Source of the DNA: Litoditis marina
Taxonomy: Eukaryota > Nematoda > Chromadorea > Rhabditida > Rhabditidae
Length of the DNA: 64,000 nucleotides
NCBI GenBank assembly: GCA_964036275.1
Contig: OZ038438.1
Location: 4,408,978 to 4,472,977, forward strand
Direction: 5' to 3'
Below the pieces are notes generated by a model that was not told the origin of the DNA, searched no databases, and worked only from the letters and a program-made list of their open reading frames with translations. Both the position numbers and the translations under genes were made by a program. Shown piece after piece: positions 1 through 15,300 of this stretch. Each line of letters starts with the position of its first letter. The stretch's first letter is position 1.

Positions 1-393
1 CAAGGTCACCTGAAACAAGTGAAACTCGTCATAATAGAAAACGTGCACTAATCAAGTGCACTATTGATGATGTCCACGTTTTACGTGACTTATCGTACTC
101 ATTTTAGTTTATTTCATAGTTTCTATGGTTTGTTTGTTAAAAGCACTTCGATCTAGTTCGCACGAATTGACAGGGGAAAACAAATAAGTGACAGCCAATA
201 TAACAGGAATAGATTGTAATGAGTAATGATAACCGAAATGTGTCTTATTCTGTTGGAAGAACGGTGATAAGAAGATGGGTGGCAGTACAAGAGTTGCTAA
301 TTGAACGAGAGGCCGGTTGCGGGCGCTCGCTATCCTGCCAGCCATGTGTAAAGAGCGAGAGAAAGGGAGAGAGATAGAGAGGGGGAGGCGAAC

Positions 394-3300
394 CTTGATC
401 AGGGCGTGTGCTAGTGGGCAGTCGTCTTGGCCTGCCATACGCAGACCGTCTAACCGTTCCTTTAACAACTCTTCCAGGCGAGGTCTGTAATCGGCCAGCG
501 CCAATCTCAACGAGTCTCCCAGTCCACTATGATGCATTCGTTCGGCTGTCTGATCCATTTGGACAAGTTCGCTCAGCGTGGTCGAGTCGACAAAGTGGCT
601 TCGTTCCACTTCAGTCATGATGCTCAGCAGACGTCGCATCAGAATCTCCCACTGCTCGAACTCTGCCTTCTTCTCCGTCCATCGCCTTCTGATGTCATCC
701 AGCCGTCTGCTGGACCAGCCAAGCACAATCTGCTCGCAGTCTTCCATGTCTCGCAGCGAGCTGCGCACATCATCTTCGGTGGCTTCTCGTTTGTCCAGCA
801 CAGCTCGCATGCGGGAGATCACTTCTTTCACGTATTCCTGCAAGTATATAACCCGTTTCATACATCTGTGAACAATTACAGTAACCAGACACTCTTTCTG
901 TTGAGTGATTCGTACGTGGAAGTTGAAAGGAACAAACGCACAAATACAGAAGTTTGAACTATTCCAAAACTTTATAACTGTCTATAGTTACAATTCCATA
1001 CTGGGAATGGCTAAGAGTACATTATATGACTGGGATAGTTTTTCTGAATTGGAAGGAACAATCACCGAGTTGAAACGATTATTGATATCCGAAAAAGTAC
1101 GAAAGAAATTTAAGAAGTAATAAGATGATATAGGAATTTTTCATGGGTAATTGGTTTTTCAACTAGGGAGCTAGGACAACTAGGAACTAGGACGATATTC
1201 AGGCCCACCTTGTCGATCGGTGGTTCCACGGAAGTAGAAGGTGTGACTTGACTCGAACTTGGGCCTTCTCCATTCAATTTGGCGAAACAGCGATCCAACA
1301 AGTACACGTATTCATGGCAGTCAACCAGGGTCGAACCCTCACCATGTTGCAGAGATTCGATCATTCTTTGAATCTGATCCAGGACGTCCGAGGCTTTCGC
1401 CCGTTCCTGAAATATTGCTATCTTAAATAAGGGCTCTCTAGAAAGCAAACTCAACGACCAGCTTCTTGCTGTTCTCGAAAAATAATGCAAAAACATGAAT
1501 ATTACGTGTCGGGACGTGCACAGTGCGGTGAAATCGCACCCCGAAGTACAATATATCATCGAAACATAACTTCATTATACGTATTCTAGTTGCACTTATA
1601 GATTCTTTTAAACTCAGTTTTCTTTTTGTGTTCTATTGTTTTGAAACTTTTGAACAGTAGTATTTCTCTCCAAATCACTGATGCGAAAACATGGCCTCAA
1701 AAAAGTTGTGTAGTGTTCATGTCTACTAACGTAGGTGTTCTGGCTCTCGAGCAGGGGTTGTATCTCCTCGAAGCTCTTTTCGATGGCGAGTAGCCGGGGT
1801 CTGAGACTTCGCAAGGCAGTCAGCCTCCGTTGCTTCTCCATTCGGCCCATTCCTTCTTGAAGTTCGCTGACGCCCCGATGGGTTCGCTCCCGCAGAACCA
1901 TCTGAATGAAGAATTATTTTGCTTGTTTATATTACATTATAATACAAGTATATTTGAACAAAGTGGCCCTTTGCCTATGGGCAAAAGGGAAAAAGCGAAT
2001 AAAATGGAACGAATAGCGTTTATCTTCCATTATTGGTAGGGATTACAGATATATTGTAGAGGCGATTCGTTGTTCCCATGTACTGTAGATAAGTATTTGT
2101 TTAGCTTAGATACAATGTATTACACACGACTTTTCTGGTAGAACTGCGATTTAGCCATGAACAATTACCTCAATTTTGAGTATTTCATTGTCCAGTTCAA
2201 TGCAGTTGTGAACTCGCGTGTCCTGTTCAGTTTGTGAAGTTGATGGATGAATTTCCACCACTAGACGTCCACCCACGGCAAACTGAATAGATATCCTTAG
2301 TTAAATATATTGAGGAAACAACTTTTGTGCACGTATTAATTTTCAGTTATATAGTCAATTTTGCACATACGTAAACGCATACAGTACTCTTTCAAACTTT
2401 CAGATTCTTACTTTCTATGAAAATCTATACTGTACTTTGATATGAGAATACAAAAGCCTTCCAGAAAACTTCAAGATTCCAAACCTGTCTTTAAGTTGTG
2501 AATTCATACTGTAAATGTTCACGAGCGAATAAAAGAAAACTATAAAAGGCATTTCACCAGGACACTTTCCATTAGGGAAAAAGCTAGAGTTTCTTTCTTT
2601 CTTGAGTATTGTAGGTCTCGGAACTTGACGTTGTTGAGTGGAATTAGTTCCGACTCCCAACGTCAAACAATCAAGTAAACAACTAGATTTCCTAATATGT
2701 GGGTGTCATAGCTAAATCGTTATGTTTCCTTCTGCCTCTATCTATAATAACATCTATAATAACACAGACGTTCCCACTGTTTTTTCTCATGTTTGTCGGT
2801 AAATAGACAGACTATTGATTTTGGTTTCTTTTTATAGCGTTTTTGCAAGGTTCGGCGCAGGAGCAACTGTTGGCTATCCCATTGCGCATGATGTAAGTGC
2901 GACACTGAGGACAGGAAATATCAACCGATGATGAAACAGGCATATTTCCAACCAGGAAAATCACGTAAGCACCAACCATCTCACGTGACAATAGTATGCG
3001 TGAGAACGTGGTAATAAGTGACAACAATCTTACTTGACTCGCTTTCCTCAATGTATAAGCACTTGATACAATACAATAATGAACTAACATATATTTCCAC
3101 CTAGTACTATTCTTCGCAATACTACATCACCAAAACAGTAGATTTGCTTGCGTTGTTTGTGGTATAATATGTAAATCACTCGAACTGTTGTTCTCTCCAA
3201 ACAACTATTTATTGCCCACTTTGCATGTAATTCCGCAGGTTCGACTGACTTTTCCGCAATTGCGATCGCAAAAAAAGGAATGTAAAGGTTGTTAATGAGA

Positions 3301-6300
3301 CGTGTCGGTGGCCGTAGTTTCGGGGATTAATCAGAACAGGTTATAGCCGCGAAAAACCTTCAAAACGAAACAGAATTCCACAGCGAGCGTTCGCAACAAA
3401 TTAGGGAACTTTTCAATTCGAACTATTGCCATCCAATCTACTTGTTTTTTTGGGAAAGAAAAACATCAGTTTTTGATACGAAACTACCATTTCCATGTTC
3501 TCTTCTTTATCACGTCTTTGATATTCAAGCTCAAAAGTCACGAGGTGGGTCAAGCATTCGATTGCGATCGAAACTTTGTTAGCAAACGAAACTTCGAATA
3601 TGGATCTGTTCTTATTTTCTTGCTAAACTAGTCTGTGCAAGAGTGTTGTAGGGTACATTTTGTGAACTGTTGTGTTTAGTATGACAGAAAAAGGAGACCC
3701 CGCACTGATTGGATAAGAGGTAGAAGTTCTTTTTCGGTGCTACCCAAATATTTACAATTGATGATATAGTCGGTAGGCGCGCAATGTAAACATGTTCTTC
3801 TGCTATCACAAGCAAGAGAAACAGTGCTGATCTCGTTCCTTCGAATGGGGGAAAACGAGAGGAATGCAATTCAAATATTCTAATTACTGTATATTCTAAA
3901 ATGTTGGGAACTGAATCAAAGTATACGATTCACTGAAACATCAATCTTTGTGTACAGATTGGCCAACCTTCAATGACGCTAGCATTTAAAAGAATCTAGC
4001 TAAGTGGAGCACACAAAATAGTTTGAGCTTCAGATTCCCCGTATAATAAGTATTTTACAACTCTATGAACTAGCTAAATTGTTTTTTGTTTCTCTGTCTC
4101 TCTTAACTTTCTTTTTGCTAGGTGGCGTACCTTGCTCATGTGACGTGTTTTGACGCGAAGTTGGTCCAATCTATGTTGGTTGGCAATACGAGCTGAGGTG
4201 GAGAGCATCGGGGCCAACCTATCTGCCCCCAACTCCAAGCTGCTGATGGTCGCCGACACATCTAGAAACACATTTATTACTCATTTACTTACGACTTCAT
4301 ATGTTATAGCGACTATTCCAAAGAAAGTACGCAGACACGGTCACTTTAGTCCACTCCGTTGTGTTTTTAGTTTCTCTCCTACTTCCAAAAAATATACTGT
4401 ATTTAAAAACTTAACCATAACCAATATGTGGCCGTTTCTAATAGTGTGGCAGTCTATAGGATTTGTCAAACCGTTGTGGACACCGTACCATCGATTTTGT
4501 ATGGGACGGGGTTTGGCGAGCGGCCAGTTTGTCTGCGTATTATTGATCTACACACTCTCTCAACTGCTGGCAACTGATCAACGACCGCTCGCCCCGCATC
4601 GCTCAATCAATCGAACCCTCTGCTGTCTTTATGGGGAAAATGGTGACTATACACTCGTTTACACTCACAGTAACCAGTTCTAATATATCTGATACGATTT
4701 CCGTAACCGTACATTTTATTCTAAGAGATTTCATTCTGACCTTGTAATGTGTTGGTGTTGGATTGAATGCCCTCCCGAGCTAGCTCTTCTACTTTCCACA
4801 TTTCCTCCTCCCATTCCGTCCAAAGTGCACGTAACGTCAAGAGTTCACCGTGCAACTTTTCGAACTTATCCATAGTTTCATCCACCTTGTGTGTGGCATT
4901 TCGTAACAGATTTGCTCCCTCGAGTTTTGTTGCTGCAAAAAACTGTTTATAAAAAACAAGGCTCGAGTTTCATCCTCGTTTTGAGTGTTGATTTAGTTAT
5001 TTATCCATTTCCAAAACCAACTGAGGCACAGTTCAGTGCACATTTTATGCATGTCTAACGATTGTTTATACGTAACTTTCATCCTTGTATTTTTTCCCTT
5101 TTCACGTGATACTGTGTTCGACTAATCATAGAATTATTGTATGCATTGTATTCTTGAAAAAAAAGAGATTGTTGATTTTTATTTTACTCACCGGGAGAAG
5201 TTGCGATAGTTTTGCGCAAGTTGTCTACATACACGTTGCTGCGAGCCCTCGGATTTTCACCGTGCAGCTGACTATATTCCTTGATCCAACGTTTGAGAAG
5301 AGAAAGACTGTCAGCACACCTAAATATCGAGGTAAGCCGAATATATGAGTTGTATTTTGACCAACCTACATCCACAAGTTTCTATTACATTCAAAACGCA
5401 ACTGTGTTTGTCAAACCAAACACACATCAGAACGTAACAACATCCACTGTTCTCAACTTGGTTTTCTCCCCAGGTGTCCCAGCTAGTTTCTGACATCTGT
5501 GCGCACAAGATGTTTGTGACTAATATATAGGTTCCCGATTTCCATAGTTTTGCTTAGCTGTGTTTATGTGATGTCCCAATTTCTTGAAATTGTTTTCACT
5601 CACTTCCATAAGCTCATTTTCTCCTCTATATCTGTCAAATACGCCAGAATAGTGTAGTGGCAGAGCAGAATCTTCAGGGTCGCCAGTCTGATGGGGGCTT
5701 CATCGGCCAGTGTGTTCATTCGTGCCTTCAGGGGTTCCACGAACTCCGGGGCTATCGGTCGACCACCGAGACCTCCCTTCTAAATAACAAATGTTTTAAC
5801 CTTTGACCGCAAAAATACCCACGCACCTAAGAAACTACCGGACGAAAGTCTCCATTCCAACCTTTTATAATCGAACGAATACATTTTTATAATCGAATGA
5901 AGCCAAAATGTAACATCAGGAAAACAACGGAACTTTAAATTTAGTTGCTTTCCGGGCGGAAACAATTCCATTATATGTGCAATGTTTCTGGCGCTTCTAA
6001 TTTGTGGAAGTTATACCGATACTCGCGATATCATTTTGTTTTTGATTTGTACCTCGGTCGCCTGCCGTAGTTGCTCCTGTTTGCACGCCAGATCGATGAA
6101 ATGCTTCTGAAAACCGAGAAATATAATAATAGTATACTGTACGTGACGTTTCAGTGCGCTAACAAAGTCTGCCGTTAGTTCTGCTCTCATTGTCTTTCAA
6201 ACCACACTCATACCTTTAATGGAAATAAAACCATTTCTACTGCCGGCGTAGCAATCCCCCCGAAACCGATCAGCTAGCTCATATCACCTCTCATCGAGGT

Positions 6301-9300
6301 ACCTCACCGAACTCTATCAACTTTCTCCTATCCTAAACCATTAGTATCGATTGTGGGTGCTGGAACTTCTCATGGAGCGTACTTTCTGCTCATAACCTCA
6401 AAGAATGGACATAATGTCGATTTCAAGCGAGAGTGCGCATAGAGAGTGCATTAAAACAGGAGGGTGCTCGTGTGCCGGAAAAAACCGCACCTAGTATGTT
6501 TTAGATACGTTTACCACGCGGGTTGGCTCGTTTTGAATGACCTTTTTTGGATGATTATTGTAGTTTGGTTTGTACTTTGTTGGAAGAGAATAGAAAACTT
6601 ATTGGAACCTCGCTCAATTTACAAAGATTTTCTCATTCGAATGACTGAAATAGAAAGCGTGCGAATTATGAAATTGAGACTGAAAGTAAGACGAGCTAGT
6701 TTTAGTTCTGTATTAATGTCATGTGTAAATTATATTCGTAAATAAAGTAGTTAGGTGAAGTTGAAAACTTGGTTTTTCAAGTATGATTCCTTGATTGATT
6801 AAATTCTTGAATCGCGTTATATAGTTCACGTCATCTCTACTCCAACTCTTACTACACATTCAAACCAGTGCCCTTTCCTGATGCAAACTTTACCTTCTCG
6901 AAAAAAAAAGTTTTGCATTCTCTCTCTGATAGAGAATCATAATCTGAAGCAAACAATTCAAACCTCCCCGATAAGTATTTACGTTAGAAAAACGGACTCA
7001 AGATTTTTTGTCTTCCTGTAGCAGTCTCCGTAGGAATGCAAGTGGCTAAATTTTGGGTTCAGTGCGAATTGAGTTGATTTGCGAAGAATTTTGTGAAAGA
7101 TACATTTTCAGTTTTGGGTGTTCAATAAAGCACTCAGTTATTTCGGCATTATTTTGATATTATTTAAACTCTTAATTCATCGGTCAATTCCAATTTATAC
7201 CCTATTTTAAACTTGTTCTCTTGATATCATTTGAAAAATGAAGTCAATCGATAAGATAATGAGCCATCAATTATGCGAGCAACTTGTGTTTTCACCAACG
7301 CCCGGTTTACGAAATGCATGTCACCACCCCTCAGCCTGCGCCGTATTTAATATCGGTTTCATGAAAAAGAGTGCACAAAGCAGAGACGGAGAGTTTTGCT
7401 ACGTTTTGTGACGTTTGACCTCATGTAATAGTCAATTTGGCCATTTGGCACCTCCGTGAGGTACATCAGCGACATATATGTGAGAGTTGGTTGGCTTTGG
7501 GGGGATTGCTACGCCGGCTGATCTGAGAGTTGCTTACGTTGTGTTCCGAAATCATTGTCTGTAGATCGGCCACACATTTCTGTGGTTTCTCGGTGTCGAG
7601 GTTGAGTGGTCTGGTGATGAGAAGTTGTCCGTCGGCCGTCCATACGGACAGACTGGCGTACGGCTCCGGCAGATTCCGCTCCTCCCGCGACGCCGCCGCC
7701 TCCAGCTGCAGACGAATCGAATCCCATCTAAACACAATTCTAGAAAGTTACACTGTTCTGTCTTGGATCTACATCTCAGCTGTAGTTCGAAACTATTGGA
7801 AGTGACAACATCTGAGCAGTAGTTTGATCACAGCACAAATTTGGAATTATAACTGAAATCTGACGGTACTTAGCGATTCAGAGCTAGATCTATATTGAAA
7901 TTGACCCATTCGGTTTACAAAACGTAAACAAGTTGTCTTTGAACTTACGAATACTCATCACTTCAACGAGGGAAAAGTACAGAAATGCTAATTGGGGCGT
8001 TCAAATATTGTTCAGGTTGAATCTTGGCAATTCGAACTCATTATGTGTTCAGTTGTTGCAAGAAACTTCCATCGGTTGAACACGAAGAAACCCGTTAAGA
8101 ATTCTGTCGTGGCAGATGAACTTCGTAGTCACTTTTGTACAACTCACTTTCTCTCAATATTCGCCAACTCTTCCACGGTGAAGTTCATCTTGGTAGCCAT
8201 AATTGTGTTGAAAAGACTGCGATACTCGATGAATTCTCTTCGAACTCGAATGTATACCTGAAATGCTTTGTGAAACCAATATCGAATGCTCTAAATTTCG
8301 ATGAATAATGCAGATCTGAATCTTAACCAATTTCCAAATCCTTTTAGCTTGAGAGTTAGGAAGAGATAATTAGATACTATTTCTTTGTAAAAACGGTAAT
8401 AATACAAATTAGTAATCATAACAATAAGTATTTTCTCCATAGTATTGATGCTGAGCATGTGTTCCCGTGTTTGTGTGTAGGCTACTTCGTATGCTACGTA
8501 AGCCTTACGTCTTGCTGTTCCTTGCGCAGGTCCATTACATGCGTGACGGCCAGCCATTCGAGGAAGGCCGCGTGCAGCTCCGTTCCGTCCTCCATCGGCT
8601 TTCTTTCGCCGAACGTTCGCACGAATTGCGAAACATAGGTGATGATGGATCGCTTGTCCGGCTTGTCACACAAAACATCGTCCACCTGCACAAGTGTAGG
8701 GTGTATATTAGACGCTGTATTCAGAATATCCCACTATCGCTGTGTTTCCTTAAAAGTACGCTATTTTTTACACGAGTCGCACTAAACTGTGCGCGACGCG
8801 AGAGTCGCAGAACCTATGATAATCACCACCAGGTGTTTCGAATTATGACCGAAACGCAGCGAAATCAAACTACAAACACAGCTACGCAGAGAACATTGAA
8901 CCTTTTCAGAATGGTAATAATGAACTTGTCTTACTGTAATCATACATGTTTTACAACAACCAGTGTCCTTTTTATACCGCTCAATGGATCTTTGTCTTGT
9001 CAACTAAAGGATACTCCCAATCAGTTGTGCTCTGGTATGGACACACGGGATAATACGTCAGGTAATCCGAATGAAATCACAAACACATGGCGGAATTCAA
9101 TTATGACTTTTCTCCCCTCTTCAAATGTCGTTGTTGGAGAAGAATGTATCGAATGTTGCAGTCTTTCCAACACAACTATGGGAAGCCCTACCTCCAGCAG
9201 TCGGCGGATTCCCAGATGTCTGTGAGCCATGTCGAAGGCGTGTTCCAGATTCTCCCTCGGTGCTGACTCTCGTACCCGTCGCATGTCAATCACGTCCGGA

Positions 9301-12300
9301 CGCCATCTAAAAGTTGTGGGGTGGTTTGATAATGCGAACAAAACCCTTTTGAAAAATACATGAGGTTTATCTGAGTTGTAGTTTGATCTGCATACACAAC
9401 ACAGCTAACTACGATGAATGCAAGCGGTTTTGAACTACAAACACACAACTGTTGTGTTATTCCCAAAACCGTCTGAGAGAAAAAATTGTAATAGTAAAAG
9501 TAGAACATCATGAGTGGTCTATAGTTATATGTTTTCCACGTATTTTGCGATGCTGAATAGTATTGTATTGCTAGATAATTTGGTCGCCTATAGGTAAGCT
9601 TTTACTAAACTAAACTCATCTGAAATCCCTAATTCGGCCGAACCCTTTGATTCCAACTTCAGGGCTACACTATTTTATCGATCAATAAGTTACCTGTGAA
9701 CTAGCGCATTGAACACAACTCCGTCTTTCCACGCCTTGTCCATATTTTCCACCTTCTCTCCAACAGTTCTGAATTCAAATATTTTTCCCGCAAATATGAT
9801 TTTCCCTTCTTTCAGTGTAGACATGTTTTCATAGGCTTTGTGTCTTTCGCCAGTTTTTATGTGTTTCCGCGCGCGTAGATGCCAGTTTGATTAAATCGTT
9901 GCATTTGTGCAAAGATTTATTACCTTCGGGCTTTTTCTTTCGGTAGGTTGACGGCCATTTATCATTGTGTCTGCGGCCTTGTCACCTAACTTCAGCCGTT
10001 TATTAGCACAAATAACTTTTTAATTTGCCGAAACACGGGATCGTCACCTCAAAATTCGGAGATTTCAAGATTTGAATCTCTATTGTTTAAAGAAACGTCA
10101 CGATACGTTGTTCCAAAGTGGTGTCTCTGTCCTACTAATATTATCACAAACGTTTCGAAACAAATTTTACCGGTTGACTTCGGCATTGATCCATCTGATC
10201 ATGACCTGCTCCACAGAGGACTTGAACTGTTTCACGGAAACTCGCGGCGTTTCTCGAGAAGTCGACGGACTGGGCGAAAAGAAGGAGACTATTCTCTGCT
10301 TGATCGGACTTTTGCTCGGTGTCGTCGGCCGCGAAGTAGTCGGTGTCACCGGCATCGACGGTAAGGCTGTCGCTCCCCAGCCCCACTCTCGAAGCAGCGC
10401 CACATTTGTCTCGATCTGAAAACGCGATGTTCGAGTTTTATTTTCAATAAAACCTTGATTCACCTGTCTTATGGAAAAGCAAACATATCTGTATTGGGTA
10501 AAGATTTCATACTGAACTGTATGACTACCCTAAACTTTTTTAAATAGTTGAGGTGAATGAATGGCCCGACACACCATATTCCCTTTCATTCATGTCCGTA
10601 ATTTGCATGGAATTTGTTTCGGCGGCCAACGACTTGATTAACGGTGTATGGGTTTTGCCCAGACAGTGACTAATGACCCCTGACTGGGGAATGCGGGTCC
10701 CGCCGGATGTCATCACACCGTCATCGTATTGTCAATTGACAATGGGAATACGGGAATAGAGCCCTCTCACCACTCCCGTTTGGCAGATTGCCAAGGAAGT
10801 TTTGGATGATTTATTTTTATGGAAACCATAGTGTTTTCAAAAGTTTCACTGCGCAAATGTAGTAGGGTGGACAACCACTCACCACTATTCATATGGTTTG
10901 AAAATCGGTGTTACGGTGAAAACAGCTACTTTTATTGGCACGCTTTCAAACTCTCACTAAGAGTAACAAAACTATATACATGGCAAAAACTTTCACTCTT
11001 TGAGTATTTCAGTGATACCTTCCATATAAATATTTGATGGAAATAAGCCGAACTCTCCAGAGCAACTTCTCAGTCAAAACTTCTTGGAACTATATAAGTA
11101 GCTACAGTAGTTGTCTTAAAAGGTGTACAAATGTGATTCTTTGAACTATTTTCTTTGTGATATAATAATCAGAACGGTGAAATGGACAGTTAATTGCTCG
11201 CATCTTCTGTCTCATTCACCAATTCAACTAATACATTATATTCTTTCAAGTGAAGCTCCCCTATCTAGTGCAAAGTTGTGCAAAATCAATCCCCTGTTTG
11301 AAAACGTCTCGCAACAGATAGAGGGACAATTGGGCGCCTGCGAGTGCTGATAATAAGTAATTAATCAAGCACAGATAGCCATCTTTAGCGGCATGCCTTT
11401 TCAAACGGATACCCCGTACCGAAACACTTGAATAGCACGTTTTCGCAAAATACAAAATACTTGAGGGATGCAAAAGTTGAATAACTGCATCTACAACTCT
11501 TTATCACAAGCTGTTAGTGTTAACAAATATTATAAAAATGGAGGGCAAATTCTGGCAAGCTTGTTCAAATGTGTGAATTTACCCAAACCCTGCGCTCTAT
11601 GAAGAAAAGTTGTTGCCAGAAACAACTTCTGAGATCTGGTGATAACAACTGAGTTTTCCTACTAGGCGCTGTAGTAATTTTTGAAATACCCCGTGAATCT
11701 GCCGGCGACTACATGAAATCCGCGAGGTATCTCGTTAACCTTACTCATGAGCTAACTCATGAGGTCTTTTCATGAGATGGAAATAGCTCACCTGGAAATG
11801 TAGAATGATCTGCCAGATGAGTCCGAGCACGATGCGCGGGTTGCCGTCGGCGATGTCAGCGGCATTGTTGTTGATCAGTTCGAGTCCTCGCCTCCTCAGA
11901 ACCGTCAACGCTGTCGTCAGATTCGCAATGTGGTGCACCCGCTTCGACACTCGCGCTCTGTTTACTGGCTGAAAACAAAAGGTTATGCACGAATAAAATC
12001 TGTTTTTACTTATTAATTAGTGTTATATTCAATTTTTGGATGATATTACGTATTGAGTGACATCTCTCACTGAGAACATATTTTCGTGATACCTAATAGT
12101 TGTGCCGTAATAGTATATTCGTTGTAACTACGAAACTAACTTTTGTTACACCCAGCTGAATTTACTTTTCAGTGCCGCAATCCCACAACGTAGGTGGTTA
12201 CCAAGAGTGTGTATGTTGTCAACTTTTCGAGAAAACATGAGAGTTTTCGGAAACGTTTCCACGTTCAAAACCAAGAAAATTTGAAATCACTACTGTATAA

Positions 12301-15300
12301 ATTCACATATGGATGGAATGGACAGCATCAATCATGATCAGAGAGATAAAAAGGTTTGGGTGTAAAAACACTGTCAAACTTGAATGAGGGAGAGTTTCCA
12401 GCAATTTCTCTCAGTTTTGTATTTTCCGCTCTTTTTCAAATACAGTGTATAGTTTTCATGGCTCGTTGTCTCGTATAGCAAAACGACTGTTTCTCACGCT
12501 TATGCATTGATGGTGCCTATACGTTTGTAAAAAATAGTCGTTGTGAAATGAATAATACTTTTTCGGACAAACAACAAAATGAGGGATTCTGATCGAGTCA
12601 TGCAAATCATGTAGAATGTCCAACTTCTAACAACTTTCATTTGAAAAAGCAAAAAAATTGTCAAAGTTCGACAAATTCAATATAATTGTTTCTTCTATTT
12701 TCTCCATGTGACCCGGTTATTTTTGTCCAGGTGACTATAAATTAACAAGTTCAAAAAGATAAGTGAATTCATTACGAATCATCTATGTCCCTTTGATTTT
12801 TGTAGCAGTGTTTCACGGCATTTATCTTATAACCGTAGCAATCATGAAGGCTTTCTTTTGTGCTATATTATCAGTGGTTGCTTGCTACGTGTTAACTATT
12901 AATTTGCAGCTAATAAACGCTAGATTCGGCGCTCACACCCATACATTTCTGAATACATATGTCCATCGCGTAATGAAATGGTTTAATTGGGGAGGGATTG
13001 CAACATTGCAAGGAGATTAACGCAAAGTACGTCCATCATAACCTACAACATCGCATTGAACTGTTGGTTTGTGATGTGATCAAGTTTCAATTGACAATGA
13101 AAGGTTAAATGACAGTTTCAATCATTATATAAGTTAAGGACAATTAAGACGAGAAAGGTGAAAGAGTCGATGTGTCAGATTGATCAGACTACAACTCAAG
13201 TTGTTTTCTCTATAAAGACGCAATTTAACATAAACTTCTTAAGTATTTTGTAGTTTCACTAGTTTTTCACTGGCTGCTTTCGTATCACTTTCGCAGTTTG
13301 TGCAATCGTTCGAACGATATGCCTAGTAGATTGGCAGCTAGATCTGACAAATATTTACAAATTCGCTTGAAAATTGCACATATTACTAGGTCAATAGCAC
13401 ATTAAGGGCAAATCTGCCAGTTCCCCTCAAAATCCTTGCATATTTCGCAGTTCCTTTTTTGAGAGTGGTATAAAAAGGGTAGTGGGTGCCCCTTGACCCC
13501 CTTGTTATCTGTGGAAGTGTCATTGTATAAGGGGGCGCACTCAATTAGTAGATGTATAATCGATCCACAGCAAAGATTAGCGTCCCTAAGGCTTATGACC
13601 CTCTTAGTTTATTTTATGATCACAAAACACGGAACAACAACCAGCTGGGATGGCGACATTATTTCAGTCTCTGAGCTGAACTTCAGCAAATTATGCAACT
13701 TATTCAACTCTCATTTCTGTTAGAATACTCGTGAGATAAACAAAGTAAGACCAAACATAGCATTCGAAAGAATTTTCGACAACTGAGGACCAAGATCACG
13801 TAGTGAGAAAGCCGTATTACATAATTTAGTCGGGGTTTCCAAGTTGAAAAGAATGAGGAACAATACTTTGATGTACATGGTTTCCCATACAACGTAAACT
13901 GCCAAGAAAAGGTTTAAGACTATAGAATTTTAGTGCTTTTCAATTTTCTTTGAAACAATACAAATTTGTTTTATTTTCTCCCGTCTATTGGTTTGGCAAT
14001 TGAATTGTGGCCAGAAATCGGCAATGTTTCACACGTCGCAGCGCGGTCCAGTTTGTTTGATCGTCAAATAACAAACACTGAGAAAAAGTTGAACACTGTC
14101 GCGAGACACATGTTCAGAGAAACGAATTGCCGTGTTCAAACTATAATCTGTTCTAAAATCAGCGAACCAAAGCAACCGCAAACATTGGGAAATCGTTCTT
14201 ATGAGCTAAATATGTGAACAAATATTGTTCGTGAGCTGTTATTATGTCTCTGGAAAAGCTCTTGTTTTAAAAATATTGTTTATATTGAGTCATTTTGTTA
14301 TTTAACGAGTTGCAACTCCCCCTACAAGTGTTCGGATTTCCATGCTGGCAGGTAATTATTGTTATGACATATGGTCAGTTGTCAATAACGCATTAGGTTG
14401 CCCTCTACCACTATCCATAGCGGGCCGCTGATACTAAAATGCAACACGCATGGTCAAATTTGTAGCCACGTGAAACATGTTGTCAACCACACCAGAACAA
14501 AGTTATGAATGGGCCATTATTTCGGTTGGAAAACTAAGTATAAATTTCCAATGCAAAAATTAGAGAGCTTTGTGGGAAAAAAGAGGGACACTTTTACAAC
14601 TTTTCAGGTGGCCAAGTCTTATTTTGTGGCACTTCTTGTAGCGCGAAAATGGATTTCTTTTTGTAACCAGAAATAGGTGTATGGATTACTTTATTAGACA
14701 AGATCATTTGTTCTCAAAAACTTATGAATATTATAACCAGAGATCACTTTGTTCCCAGGAAAATAAGGTTCCACATATTTTCTGCAAACGCTGGGAGATG
14801 AGTGTTTCCTATGAGTGAGCGGCGTGCAAGGTTACAAATTAGCGCGCCAACTAATGATACATTGGCGAGAAAAAGAACACAAAAATAATACATTGCACTC
14901 AAAATACGCGTAATCAATAGTTTTTTCCTAGTGACTAAGAACCTTTTTCTCCATCCGAATTTCATGGTTTGGTCTTGAAGCATAGTGTTTGACTTCTCTC
15001 TAAAACGTGACTTCTCTCTAAAACGTGCAAAGATCAAACTATAATCACGGCTGGTTATGTGTGTTCTCTAGCTTTCTCCAGAACTTTCCCATCACTTGTT
15101 ACTATCGCTGATTTTTTTATGTGTGCGTGCCCCATATGACTGGGTGTCGCCATCACATATGCGCTTATCATTGCGGAGCACGTATCAAGACAGACATAAA
15201 ATATTTCAACGCCGATATGCAACAATAGTCAGCCAGGACTCGCAAATTAACCCTCACGACATTAGAGCAACAAACGATATAGAAAAATACTGAATCTGAG

